Source: Lachnospiraceae bacterium (GTDB lineage Bacteria > Bacillota > Clostridia > Lachnospirales > Lachnospiraceae). Taken from it: DNA of 64,000 nt. The stretch spans positions 1 through 64,000 of the forward strand of contig CAJTFX010000016.1 in the NCBI GenBank assembly GCA_910575555.1, in the 5' to 3' direction. Position numbers and translations under genes: made by a program. Positions 34,728-43,468 of the stretch are shown piece after piece. Within the stretch, counting starts at the first letter, position 1, and every line of letters begins with the position of its first letter. The notes beneath the pieces are model-generated. The model was not told where the DNA came from. It searched no databases and saw only the letters and a list, made by a program, of their open reading frames with translations.

Positions 34728-35963
34728 ATGGGCAAATTAGGGAAAGAAACAAAGACACTGTTAATCGCTGTTACTGCTATCTGCCTCGTTTCCTTTCTCT
34801 TTGCAGGAGGGATTGCCACACTTCTGGCAAAAAATTTTCAGCAGGAATTATTGCTCCATGATTATGGTGTCGCGGGCCATTTGATGAACAATGAAAACGA
34901 GCTGTCAATCTCCGCTTTTACTTCGCTGCCAAACGAGAATGATATAGAATGTGGCAGGGAGGCTTTGGCTTCTATTGGATATGATGAAACAGTTTCCATG
35001 CGTTTTCTGCCCGCTGTCCAGTCATACCGAAATCAGGCGATGCTTTTCGTATTTCTGCTGTTGGTTTTCCTGTTCGGGGCAATCTACTTATCGCTGTTTC
35101 TCTATTTCCGCCGCCAGCACAAGGCTTTCAATAACGCCGAAAATACCATCCGCCAATTTCTTGATGGCAATACTACGTCGCGCATCGAATGTTCCCAGGC
35201 TGGGGACTGGTATAGTCTTTTTCATGACATAAATGAAATGGCGGCTATCCTCTCTGCTCATGCCGAGAACGAGCGACAGACCAAAGAATTTTTGCAGGAC
35301 ATTATTTCGGATGTATCACATCAGATGAAAACACCGCTGTCTGCCTTAAAAATGTACCATGAGATTATGGAGAGCCATAAAGATGATGCTGCAACCGTGA
35401 GCAGCTTCACCGAAAAATCTCAAAGAGAGATCAAGCGGATGGAAGATGTGATTTACACCTTACTAAAACTGGCGCGGCTGGACGCAGGAATTATCCAGAT
35501 GGAAAAGGCACCGGAAAATCTTTCTGTTCTGATGCAGGATGTTCTGGAACGCTTTGAAACCTGGGCAGAACGGGAACATAAAACAATTACGCTTTCTGGC
35601 AAAAAAGATGTTGTTTTATCATGTGATGCTCTATGGGTATCGGAAGCTATCGGAAATATTGTGAAAAATGCTTTGGAGCATACAGAGAACGGCGGTCATA
35701 TCGGAGTAAAGTGGAGCCAATCCCCCTTGATGACACAAATTGAAATTTCCGATGATGGAAAAGGAATACACCCGGAAGATCTGTATAATATTTTCAAACG
35801 GTTTTACCGCAGTCGTTTTTCTTCGGATGTTCACGGAATTGGTTTGGGGCTACCGTTGGCTAAATCTATTGTAGAGGCTCACGGCGGAACCATTTCCGTA
35901 ACCAGCAGTTTAGACGCAGGAACCACTTTTACATTGAATTTTCTAAACCTTACAGATGAGTAA
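34728..35963 (+). CDS. Sensor histidine kinase
   Basis: The 411-residue kinase has two membrane helices (TLLIAVTAICLVSFLFAGG and AMLFVFLLLVFLFGAIYLSL) flanking a short outside domain, a HAMP-like linker, the His box DIISDVSHQMKTPLSALKMY and an ATPase domain (SEAIGNIVKNALEHTENGG, ISDDGKGI, GIGLGLPLAKSI). The ATG at 34728 follows GAGGGCGG. Its last codons and stop lie inside a 31-bp direct repeat (35956-35986) that recurs after the ABC genes. Confidence 0.93.
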   Translation: MGKLGKETKTLLIAVTAICLVSFLFAGGIATLLAKNFQQELLLHDYGVAGHLMNNENELSISAFTSLPNENDIECGREALASIGYDETVSMRFLPAVQSYRNQAMLFVFLLLVFLFGAIYLSLFLYFRRQHKAFNNAENTIRQFLDGNTTSRIECSQAGDWYSLFHDINEMAAILSAHAENERQTKEFLQDIISDVSHQMKTPLSALKMYHEIMESHKDDAATVSSFTEKSQREIKRMEDVIYTLLKLARLDAGIIQMEKAPENLSVLMQDVLERFETWAEREHKTITLSGKKDVVLSCDALWVSEAIGNIVKNALEHTENGGHIGVKWSQSPLMTQIEISDDGKGIHPEDLYNIFKRFYRSRFSSDVHGIGLGLPLAKSIVEAHGGTISVTSSLDAGTTFTLNFLNLTDE

Positions 35964-35986
35964 GATAGATGTCACTTAGAAGTAAG
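35956..35986 (+). repeat. 31-bp direct repeat, left copy, operator-like
   Basis: This stretch (AGTAAGATAGATGTCACTT, then an AAGTAAG end) differs at one base from 39116-39146. It contains two AGTAAG boxes about two helical turns apart and sits 9-10 nt before a TATGAT -10 box (about 35997) of the ABC operon, so the left copy is a plausible response-regulator site. Confidence 0.7.
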
Positions 35987-36025
35987 TCATGTGGGGTATG
36001 ATGTGTCTGTAAGGAGGTTTTGAAT

Positions 36026-36709
36026 ATGAATATTCTTGAAGTACAAGACCTGTGCAAGACCTATGGCACGGGTGAAACAGAAGTTCACGCTTTGAACCAT
36101 GTATCATTTTCTGTCCGTAAAGGCGAGTTTATCGCCATTGTTGGAGAGTCGGGTTCCGGCAAAAGTACCCTGCTGAATGTGATCGGCGCTCTGGACAGCG
36201 CCACTTCCGGCAAGGTATGGATTGATGGACAGGATATTTTTTCGATGCCGGAGAAGAAATTGACTGTGTTCCGGCGGCAGCACATCGGATTTATTTTCCA
36301 GTCGTTTAATTTGATCCCGGAGCTGAATGTGGAGCAGAATATCACATTTCCGCTGCTGCTTGACTATAAAAAGCCAAATCAAAAGTTCGTCAACGAATTG
36401 TTACAGGTGCTTGGGTTGAGCGAGCGCCGAAAACACCTTCCCAGCCAGCTTTCTGGCGGCCAGCAGCAGCGTGTGGCGATTGGCCGGGCATTAGTCACAC
36501 GCCCCGCCCTGATTATGGCAGATGAACCGACCGGAAATCTGGACAGCAAAAACAGTCAGGAAGTTTTGGCTTTGCTGCAAACCATGTCGGACAGGTATCA
36601 ACAGACTATTTTGATGATTACCCACAACAAAAATCACGCCAGCGCAGCAGATCGTGTGTTCCGTATGACCGATGGCGTGTTAAAAGATTTGGGGGTGTCG
36701 TCGCGTTGA
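36026..36709 (+). CDS. ABC transporter ATPase (LolD/MacB/BceA type)
   Basis: The 227-residue ATPase has Walker [20 protein letters not shown]-loop [12 protein letters not shown], signature [15 protein letters not shown] and Walker [14 protein letters not shown]. The ATG at 36026 follows AAGGAGG. It overlaps the permease start by 4 bp. Together with the kinase and regulator it forms a second BceRSAB/Vex-like module parallel to the one at 10.4-15.4 kb, but with a different operator. Confidence 0.94.
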   Translation: MNILEVQDLCKTYGTGETEVHALNHVSFSVRKGEFIAIVGESGSGKSTLLNVIGALDSATSGKVWIDGQDIFSMPEKKLTVFRRQHIGFIFQSFNLIPELNVEQNITFPLLLDYKKPNQKFVNELLQVLGLSERRKHLPSQLSGGQQQRVAIGRALVTRPALIMADEPTGNLDSKNSQEVLALLQTMSDRYQQTILMITHNKNHASAADRVFRMTDGVLKDLGVSSR

Positions 36710-39039
36710 AAAGCTATCTTGGATTGGTGCCGCAGTATGAAAAGGTACACCGCAAGAACAATCGAATTTCGGTTCTCTGCATTGTCCTTTCGGTATTGCT
36801 GGTAACTGCTATTTTCAGTATGGCAGATATGGCGCTGCGCGCACAGAAAAATTATTTTATCAAGACGAATGGTGAATACCATATCAGCTTGACCGATATT
36901 GATGAACAGACGGCGGAACTTGTAAAAGCGCGGATAGATGTTGCCCTCTGCGGATGGACCTATCAGGGAACTACCGGCTCTATCGGCTCTAAAGCGGTCA
37001 GCTTCGCAGGTGCGAATGAGGATACCTTTTCCACTTTGACAGAAATGGATATGGAAAGCGGTTCATACCCTACCCAGCCCGATGAAGCATTATTGAACCA
37101 ATCGTCTTTGGAACAGTTGGGCCTTGCGGTTGGTGACACCGTGACCGTTACAGTGCCGGATGGCTCCAGCTGGGAATACCGCATTACCGGCGTCCTTGCC
37201 GATATGGGAAGTTTGCTTAAAGCGGATGTATATGGCATGGTATTGACCGAGGACGGTTTTCGCCAAATTGCGGATGAAAATGCCAAAGACGGAACTACTT
37301 TCCGCGTTCAGTTCAAAGATGGCGTGAACATTCAGGCAGCCATAAAGGAAATAAAAGCACAATATGGCCTTTCAGACAGTCAGGTAAGCGAAAATACGGC
37401 GCTCCTTGGATTGATGGGACAGAGTGAGAACAGCACAATGCAGTCCCTATATATCGTTGCGGGTTTTCTTGTCCTTTTGGTGCTGATTGCCGGTGCAGTA
37501 ATGATTGCCGCCAGCTTTAACACAAATGTTCTGGAACGGGTTCAGTTCTATGGCCTTTTGCGGTGCCTGGGGGCATCCAAAGTACAGGTAAAGCACTTCG
37601 TCATTTTTCAAGGGCTGCGCCAAAGTATAAAGGGTGTACCGATTGGGCTGGTCGCCGGACAGATCATTACATGGTGTGCCTGCCTTTTGCTGAAATCCAT
37701 CAGCGGGGAACGCTTTTCAGAGATACCGCTTTTTCATTTCAGTGTAAGCGGTCTGATTGCTGGTGCGGTGATCGGTTTTCTGATTGTACTGCTGGCATCC
37801 CTGTCCCCGGCGAAAAAGGCTTCTAAAGTATCGCCGGTAACTGCAATCAGCGGCAGTACACAGCTTACGCAGAACAAGAGGGCTGCAAATACAAAGCTGT
37901 TCCACATTGAAACCAGCATGGGATTTTTCCATGCACTATCCGGCAAAAAGAATGTATTCCTTATGACCTGCTCATTTGCTATCAGTATTATGATGTTCCT
38001 GTCGTTTCAGGTAATGGTAGTCTTTCTCAAACAGGGGATGCCTGCGCTCTCTCCATCGGCAGCGGATGTATCTATCACAATGGGAAATACACCGCTGGAC
38101 AAGTCGCTGGTGGAACAGATCAGCGAAACGGAAGGTGTTGACAAAGTTTTTGGCCGTATGGAAATGGCTGGCCTTTCTGTTTCCTCTGATATGGGAGAAG
38201 GAACCGTCACACTCATTTCCTATGATGATAACCAATTCAGGTGGGCAAAAGAAGAATTGAATGAGGGCAGTATCGCGCCTGCTATGGAAAATACAGATCG
38301 TGTTCTGGTTACTTATCAGGATGGCGTAAACTGGAATGTTGGAGATACCATAGTCCTTCATACATCTTCCGGCGATAAGCAGGTAACGATTGCTGGAATA
38401 CTGTCAACAGCTACGGCCAGCACAGTCAACAGCGCAGGCAGCAGCGGATATATGATTTGCTCGGAGCAGACATTTGCCGCTTTGGTTGGCGATTTGGGCT
38501 ATATAACGATTGATGTTCAGTTTTCCTCTGCTGGTGGGGATGATACTGTTTCCACAATACGGAACATGATCCCATCCGACAGTACTGTTTCAGACAAGAG
38601 AATTACCAATTCCGAGTCCCAAAGCTCTTACTATACAGGCGCGGTATTTATTTATGGCTTCCTCATCATTATTGCACTTATCACAGTGTTTAACATTTTT
38701 AACAGCATGAACGCCAGTGTAGCGTCCAGAACAAAGCAGTACGGCATTATGCGTTCTATCGGAATGGGGGCAAATCAGCTTTATAAGATGATTGCAGCGG
38801 AAGCCTTTACCTATGCGGCACTTGGCTGTGTTGTTGGATGCGTTTTAGGGTTGCCGCTGAATAAGCTAATGTTCCAGTTCTTGATTGCAGATAAATGGGG
38901 AACTTCATGGCAAATTCCTGTGGGTTCACTTCTTCTAATCGTGTTCCTCTGCCTTGCATCTGCGGCGATTGCAATTAGACGCCCCATCCGGCAAATTAGC
39001 AGAATGGCAATCGTAAACACAATTAAGCTCCAGCAATAA
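36706..39039 (+). CDS. FtsX-like ABC transporter permease
   Basis: The 777-residue permease starts with TTG overlapping the ATPase stop. It has one N-terminal membrane helix, an outside MacB-like domain, an FtsX block at about 250-370 (VQFYGLLRCLGASKVQVKHF), a second outside domain, and a final FtsX block (SRTKQYGIMRSIGMGANQLY and a hydrophobic tail). It likely moves or removes a membrane-active peptide at the cell surface. Substrate unknown. Confidence 0.92.
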   Translation: MKSYLGLVPQYEKVHRKNNRISVLCIVLSVLLVTAIFSMADMALRAQKNYFIKTNGEYHISLTDIDEQTAELVKARIDVALCGWTYQGTTGSIGSKAVSFAGANEDTFSTLTEMDMESGSYPTQPDEALLNQSSLEQLGLAVGDTVTVTVPDGSSWEYRITGVLADMGSLLKADVYGMVLTEDGFRQIADENAKDGTTFRVQFKDGVNIQAAIKEIKAQYGLSDSQVSENTALLGLMGQSENSTMQSLYIVAGFLVLLVLIAGAVMIAASFNTNVLERVQFYGLLRCLGASKVQVKHFVIFQGLRQSIKGVPIGLVAGQIITWCACLLLKSISGERFSEIPLFHFSVSGLIAGAVIGFLIVLLASLSPAKKASKVSPVTAISGSTQLTQNKRAANTKLFHIETSMGFFHALSGKKNVFLMTCSFAISIMMFLSFQVMVVFLKQGMPALSPSAADVSITMGNTPLDKSLVEQISETEGVDKVFGRMEMAGLSVSSDMGEGTVTLISYDDNQFRWAKEELNEGSIAPAMENTDRVLVTYQDGVNWNVGDTIVLHTSSGDKQVTIAGILSTATASTVNSAGSSGYMICSEQTFAALVGDLGYITIDVQFSSAGGDDTVSTIRNMIPSDSTVSDKRITNSESQSSYYTGAVFIYGFLIIIALITVFNIFNSMNASVASRTKQYGIMRSIGMGANQLYKMIAAEAFTYAALGCVVGCVLGLPLNKLMFQFLIADKWGTSWQIPVGSLLLIVFLCLASAAIAIRRPIRQISRMAIVNTIKLQQ

Positions 39040-39059
39040 TTTCATCAAGTAGCAATCTT

Positions 39060-39098
39060 CAAAGGCTGGTCTTCCATTTCCTTGGATGGCCAGCCTTT
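39060..39098 (+). terminator. Terminator after the ABC operon
   Basis: AAAGGCTGG and CCAGCCTTT with an additional inner TCCAT/TGGA pairing form a long stem just after the permease gene. Confidence 0.8.
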
Positions 39099-39102
39099 GA
39101 AC

Positions 39103-39146
39103 ATCTATCTTACTTATGAGTAAGATAGATGTCACTTGGAAGTAAG
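39103..39146. repeat. Palindrome plus right copy of the 31-bp repeat
   Basis: ACATCTATCTTACT and AGTAAGATAGATGT form a perfect 14-bp inverted repeat with a 4-nt loop (39101-39132). Its right arm is the start of the direct-repeat copy (39116-39146) of the site at 35956-35986. No gene is controlled from here, so it appears left by a duplication or cassette insertion. Confidence 0.7.
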
Positions 39147-39188
39147 ATTAACCTTATAAAATAAAAACAAATAGATGTGTTTCTGCCG

Positions 39189-39218
39189 GACGACGGCAAA
39201 AGAAAAAAGCCGTCGTGC
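39189..39218. terminator. Stem-loop, shared element motif
   Basis: ACGACGGC and GCCGTCGT pair around AAAAGAAAAAA. The same motif is found at 29530-29560 and, degenerate, at 15548-15570. Confidence 0.65.
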
Positions 39219-39350
39219 AGCAGCCAATACCCATGCCCTGATGAAATCGCGGCGGCTTTGAATAAATCAAGGCCGCCGTTCCTTTATGCCCTCACGAAAG
39301 GAGTGACGACCACGCGCTAAAGATCACGGCGGCTTTAGGAGGGAACCGCC

Positions 39351-39470
39351 ATGAAGCAAAAAGTGTTTCGTCAAAATATGACAGGGTATGCGTCACCCAA
39401 AAAAGCACTTCCCCTGGACAGGGGAATAATTACAAAGCACTATTTGAAGAAAGATTTCAAAATACATTAG
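39351..39470 (+). CDS. Small 39-residue basic protein, unknown
   Basis: A short frame with a strong AGGAGGGAACC site encodes MKQKVFRQNMTGYASPKKAL and ends YLKKDFKIH. It is rich in Lys and Arg and is directly followed by a terminator (39473-39509). The ribosome site and terminator make translation plausible. No family is recognised. Confidence 0.5.
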   Translation: MKQKVFRQNMTGYASPKKALPLDRGIITKHYLKKDFKIH

Positions 39471-39472
39471 AT

Positions 39473-39509
39473 AGCGTCTGGCTGATTAGAGAACAGTCAG
39501 ACGCTTTTT
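39473..39509 (+). terminator. Terminator after the small basic protein
   Basis: AGCGTCTG and CAGACGCT pair, followed by TTTTTATT on the plus strand. Confidence 0.75.
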
Positions 39510-39598
39510 ATTATCTACCATGTGTTTCCGTAGGATGCCGTTCTCCGCCGTTTGCCTACCCGCCCAGGCAGACAAACACCAGAAAGGAGAAATGGCTT

Positions 39599-39976
39599 AT
39601 GGCCGAAAAAGATTGGGCTGCGATTCTTAAAGAGGAGGATCGTATTATTGCAAATTCAGACCGCCGTTTCCGCTACCATTATTACTCTCTGGAGAGTATG
39701 AGCGAGGAACTTACATATCAGGAGCGGTCATTGTATATCCAGGAGGACTTTGCCCTGCAACTGTTCGCAGAAGATTTCATTGATACTGTTCAAAATGAAA
39801 AACTGGCCAATGGTTTGCGCTGCCTGACGCACCGGCAGCAGTACGCGATTGAACTGGCCTTTTGGAAAGGGTATCAGTACAAGGATATTGCCGTTATTCT
39901 CGGCTGCTCCCCGGCGGCGGTCACGCTTTTGCTTCAGCGGGCTTTTCGTCGGCTCCTACGTTTTTTAAGTGAATAG
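39599..39976 (+). CDS. Sigma-70-like factor of conjugative elements
   Basis: The 125-residue protein has sigma region 4 (LTHRQQYAIELAFWKGYQYK, DIAVILGCSPAAVTLLLQRA) and an acidic N-terminus, the usual form in Tn916- and Tn4451-type elements. It probably helps to time expression of recombination genes. Start follows AAAGGAG. Confidence 0.85.
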   Translation: MAEKDWAAILKEEDRIIANSDRRFRYHYYSLESMSEELTYQERSLYIQEDFALQLFAEDFIDTVQNEKLANGLRCLTHRQQYAIELAFWKGYQYKDIAVILGCSPAAVTLLLQRAFRRLLRFLSE

Positions 39977-40027
39977 GTAAAAGCAAGGGCAGCATTTTCG
40001 GGATGCTGTCCTTGCCTTTACCTATTC
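39971..40027. terminator. Long imperfect hairpin overlapping the stop codon
   Basis: GAATAGGTAAAAGCAAGG and CCTTGCCTTTACCTATTC pair, with CAGCAT/ATGCTG inside, giving arms of about 25 nt. It begins at the sigma gene stop codon and is symmetrical enough to work both ways. Confidence 0.75.
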
Positions 40028-40126
40028 TTTTCCGAAAAGTTTCCATCCCCCTTTAATTGAGGCGTTCTGAAATCTCCGATAAGTAAGAGGGACAAGCCCT
40101 CTAAAAAATATTGGAGGTGTTCAAGC

Positions 40127-40315
40127 ATGACAAAGACCATTAAAATAATCCGTCTGGCCCCAGGTGAATCCGTTCTTATCACAACGGCCCCGGATCTCAA
40201 ACCGTCCCATGAGGCTGCGGCAATTTGCCTATCCCCTTGCCAGAATTGGGAATGCCCTTATAATCCTTACAGCCAGCCGCCGGAGGAAGTTACCGCGTTG
40301 TTTCGTATCGCATAA
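40127..40315 (+). CDS. Small 62-residue protein, unknown
   Basis: The gene has a strong TTGGAGGTG site and encodes KIIRLAPGESVLITTAPDLK and CLSPCQNWECPYNPYSQPP, with three Cys that may bind metal. It lies 14 bp before the next sigma-like gene and is probably cotranscribed with it. No family recognised. Confidence 0.65.
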   Translation: MTKTIKIIRLAPGESVLITTAPDLKPSHEAAAICLSPCQNWECPYNPYSQPPEEVTALFRIA

Positions 40316-40329
40316 AGGAGGACTAGGCT

Positions 40330-40725
40330 ATGTGTGTAATTACAATCTTGAACGCTAATCGCCGTCCAGTTGACGTTGAGGTGTCAGTGGATATTTACCG
40401 TGTCTATGAAGAAAGCCGTAAGCAGGAAGAACGGCAGCGATACGAACGGCGGAAACATATTGATGGAAGGGCCTTTCATAACTGCTTACTGTTTGAATTG
40501 GCAACGGAGCCGTTAGAAGAAACCTTTGAGCGCCTGGAAACACTGCAAGAAATAAATTCCTTGATTGAGCAGCTTCCACCGCTTCAACGCCAGAGGTTTG
40601 TTCTACATTTTATTTACGGCTATTCCTATTCAGAGATAGCAGAAATGCAGGGCTGTCATAAGGCCGCTGTAATGCGTTCCGCTCAATCGGCATTGAAAAA
40701 AATTCGGAAAGATTTTGCCGCCTGA
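40330..40725 (+). CDS. Second sigma-70-like factor
   Basis: The 131-residue protein has a basic N-terminal half (RKQEERQRYERRKHIDGRAF) and sigma region 4 (LPPLQRQRFVLHFIYGYSYS and EIAEMQGCHKAAVMRSAQSA). It is the type found just upstream of recombinase genes in TnpX-type elements and is a candidate activator of them. Confidence 0.85.
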   Translation: MCVITILNANRRPVDVEVSVDIYRVYEESRKQEERQRYERRKHIDGRAFHNCLLFELATEPLEETFERLETLQEINSLIEQLPPLQRQRFVLHFIYGYSYSEIAEMQGCHKAAVMRSAQSALKKIRKDFAA

Positions 40726-41207
40726 CTATCAACTTTTGCCCGTTTTCCCTCCTATATAGTGAAAGGCATAATCAATACAGCCTTTCTGCTATGTACCTTG
40801 AAAAACAACGGGCAATCCGTTCATATCAGCATTTGGATTTTGAATGTGGCAGCGAGCAACACAAAGCGCAAACGCCAAGACCCCCTGCGGATTGGTCAGA
40901 GCAATCCGTCAATACGATAACATCAAAGGGGCCGAGCGGTCATTTTGCGGCAGATAACCGGCCTGTGGTGGGCTGGAAATTGCCACGACCTGTCACAGTA
41001 GAAGCCGCACTATTTCACCGAACGCGGAGGGCCGCCAGCTTCAAGCTGGACAACCACGGCACGATCTGAATGTTCCCATTGTACCGGGGGTGAGCCGATG
41101 GACAAAGCCAGTCCAGATAATACGGTACAGAAAATAAGAGATAAGCGGTGCTGTGTCGGTTTAGTCCGGCACAGCGCTTCTTTATGATAGAGAGGAGTGA
41201 TGTGCCT
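40726..41207. other. Non-coding stretch before tnpW with two hairpins
   Basis: A GAAAGGC/GCCTTTC hairpin (40761-40789) ends the sigma transcript. A longer stem (AAGCGGTGCTGTG with CACAGCGCTT, 41143-41179) lies right before tnpW and may attenuate it. The open frame between them lacks a ribosome site and has odd composition, so I do not call it. Confidence 0.5.
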
Positions 41208-41369
41208 ATGGCGGAACAGAATAATCCCGCCATGATTACAGAAACAAAAATCAATGGCGTGACCTTTGTTGTTCAGTCCAGCTTCAAAGAAGGCGGTACT
41301 GAAACAGCGGTGTCGAAAATGGCACAGGTCTTAAAGAATGAGTTGTGTGGTAAAGAAAGCTGTTCATAA
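41208..41369 (+). CDS. tnpW: TnpW-family transposon protein
   Basis: The 53-residue protein (ETKINGVTFVVQSSFKEGGT, ETAVSKMAQVLKNEL) matches TnpW of Tn4451-family elements. Its function is not established. ATG at 41208 follows GAGAGGAG. It lies 110 bp before tnpX. Confidence 0.85.
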   Translation: MAEQNNPAMITETKINGVTFVVQSSFKEGGTETAVSKMAQVLKNELCGKESCS

Positions 41370-41478
41370 AAAATTTATCACTTTAATGCGGTAAACTACT
41401 TTTCGCGGCGGCCTGTCTGGTGTATAATAAGACTTGTAAAGCCTACAATTTTGCGGGGCTGTCGGAATGGAGGATTTT

Positions 41479-43218
41479 ATGAAACGGACAGCCACGCAAT
41501 TCAAAATGCCCGGTATAGCAAATGCTCTAAATATTTCTTCTCGTCGTTCATTCGATACGGAACCCTGGGCGGCTTTCTATTGCCGATTGAGCCAGGACGA
41601 TGGTCTGGAGGGTGAATCAAACAGCATCCAACATCAAAAGCAGATTTTAGAGCGTTATGCGAAAGAATACGGTATTACCAGATACAAATTTTATGTAGAT
41701 GATGGAATCAGTGGTACGACTTTCAATCGTCCGGGTTTCCAGGAAATGTTGGCTGACATTGAAGCCGGATATGTCTATTTGGTCGCGGTAAAGGATATGT
41801 CCCGTTTCGGGCGTGATTACTTGCAGGTCGGAATGTATACGGAAGTGCTGTTTCCTGAAAAGGATATACGCTTCGTCGCTATCAACGACGGTGTGGACAG
41901 CGAAAAAGGCGATAATGATTTTACCCCTCTGCGAAACCTTTTCAATGAGTGGTATGCTCGTGACACCAGCAAGAAGATCCGCGCGGTAGTAAAAGCAAAA
42001 GGGATGGCTGGTAAGCGGCTCTCCCATCTTCCGCCTTATGGTTATATCATGGGGGATGAGGAAAACTGGATCATTGACGATGAAACCGGCCCTGTTGTAA
42101 AAGAGATTTTCGCGTTATGTTTGTCAGGCTTAGGCCCGATAAAGATCGCAAATATTCTTACAGCCAAAAACATTCCTACTCCCGGCACAATCAACTATCG
42201 GCGGTATGGCAATAAGCAAGGCTACTGCCCACAGGCTCCGTGTAAATGGATTTATCAGACAGTCATCAACATTCTGGAACGTGTTGAATACTTAGGGCAT
42301 ACGGTTAATTTCAAGACTACGAAAAAATCGTACAAAAGCAAAAAGGTCATTATCAATGGCGATGATAAGCGGATGGTTTTCAAGAACACGCACCCTGCTC
42401 TGATTGACCAGGACACATTTGACCGTGTGCAGGTTATCCGTCAGGGTAAATGCCGACACACCAAAATCGGCTCTGTGGGCCTGTTTTCCGGCTTATTGTT
42501 CTGTGCAGACTGCGGCTCAAAGATGTATCATCATCGTGGCTCCGGCATCAAGGAAAGCTATGAATACTATACCTGTGCCGGATATAGCAAGCGGGTAAAT
42601 CCCTGCACGACCCACCATATCAGTGTAAAAAACCTGAAAATTCTGGTGGCTGCTGATCTCCGCAGGGTAACTCATTTTGCTGCTGAACATGAACGCGAAT
42701 TTATTACGATGATGGTTTCCTGCTCCATGCGGGAACAAAAACGTGCGCTGGTAGAAATGCAAAAAGAGTTGGACACCAGCCAAAGCCGCTATAACGAACT
42801 CGACAACATCATTCAGCACCTTTATGAAGATAAGATAAAAGGTCAACTGACGGATGAACGCTTTGCAAAGCTATCAGCCGGGTATGAAGCCGAACAAAAA
42901 GGGCTTGAGGAAACTATCAAGGAACTTTCCGAACAGATTTCCCAAAAGACGGACAAGACGATTAACATTGACCGCTTTATGAAGCTGGTCAAGAAGCACA
43001 CCTCATTCGAGGAACTGACACCGACCCTCCTTAATACTTTCATTGAGAAAATCCTTGTTCATGAAGTAGAGGTTGACGCGGAGGGCCAGAAGCGTCAGAA
43101 AATCGAGATCGTCTATAATTTCATTGGTAGCGTAGAACTGCCGAAAGAAGCCTATCATGGGGAAACTGGCGAAGCCATTGAACTGCCGAAACGTGAGAAA
43201 AGAAAAAAGTCGGCGTGA
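41479..43218 (+). CDS. tnpX: Large serine recombinase TnpX-like
   Basis: The 579-residue protein is a large serine recombinase. The resolvase-type domain has the nucleophile in AAFYCRLSQDDG (near residue 35) and VKDMSRFGRDYLQVGMY. It is followed by a recombinase domain (LPPYGYIMGDEENW), a zinc ribbon (LLFCADCGSKMYHH, YYTCAGYSKRVNPCTTHH), a coiled coil and a C-terminal domain. TnpX excises and inserts Tn4451-type elements through a circular form. ATG at 41479 follows GGAGGA. It marks the right end of the element, and a terminator (43207-43232) overlaps its stop. Confidence 0.95.
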   Translation: MKRTATQFKMPGIANALNISSRRSFDTEPWAAFYCRLSQDDGLEGESNSIQHQKQILERYAKEYGITRYKFYVDDGISGTTFNRPGFQEMLADIEAGYVYLVAVKDMSRFGRDYLQVGMYTEVLFPEKDIRFVAINDGVDSEKGDNDFTPLRNLFNEWYARDTSKKIRAVVKAKGMAGKRLSHLPPYGYIMGDEENWIIDDETGPVVKEIFALCLSGLGPIKIANILTAKNIPTPGTINYRRYGNKQGYCPQAPCKWIYQTVINILERVEYLGHTVNFKTTKKSYKSKKVIINGDDKRMVFKNTHPALIDQDTFDRVQVIRQGKCRHTKIGSVGLFSGLLFCADCGSKMYHHRGSGIKESYEYYTCAGYSKRVNPCTTHHISVKNLKILVAADLRRVTHFAAEHEREFITMMVSCSMREQKRALVEMQKELDTSQSRYNELDNIIQHLYEDKIKGQLTDERFAKLSAGYEAEQKGLEETIKELSEQISQKTDKTINIDRFMKLVKKHTSFEELTPTLLNTFIEKILVHEVEVDAEGQKRQKIEIVYNFIGSVELPKEAYHGETGEAIELPKREKRKKSA

Positions 43219-43232
43219 AATACCGCCGACTT
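43207..43232 (+). terminator. Terminator at the tnpX stop
   Basis: AAGTCGGCG (43207-43215) and CGCCGACTT (43224-43232) form a perfect 9-bp stem. The right end of the element should lie shortly after it. Confidence 0.75.
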
Positions 43233-43295
43233 ACATTCCACTCTTTGGGTGTCCCTATCACTACTATACTAATAAGTATTTACCATTGATAATAA

Positions 43296-43391
43296 GATCT
43301 TTCCACAGAGCATTTTGAAGAAGTAAAAAATCGAATCACAGTGCCTGTCACAGATAAAGAAGCCAATGTCTCTTATTATCTTGCACAGTAG
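43296..43391 (+). pseudogene. C-terminal tail of an interrupted gene
   Basis: The frame encodes DLSTEHFEEVKNRITVPVTD and KEANVSYYLAQ and a stop, directly after stop codons that lie at the element side. It has no start and looks like the end of a host gene cut by element insertion. No family recognised. Confidence 0.45.
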
Positions 43392-43408
43392 GACAACTTC
43401 CATCGGTA

Positions 43409-43461
43409 GAAAAAGACAGCCCCCGCCGGATGTAAAACACATCTGAGCACAAGGGCTGTCT
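43409..43461. terminator. Stem-loop before the GNAT gene
   Basis: AGACAGCCC and GGGCTGTCT form a 9-bp stem with a 35-nt loop, positioned to end transcription of the minus-strand GNAT gene. Confidence 0.6.
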
Positions 43462-43468
43462 CTCTGTT

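Noticed and set aside
40791..41069. 92-codon open frame between the sigma-like gene and tnpW
   Set aside because: No ribosome site, odd composition, and it overlaps hairpins; no recognisable domain.
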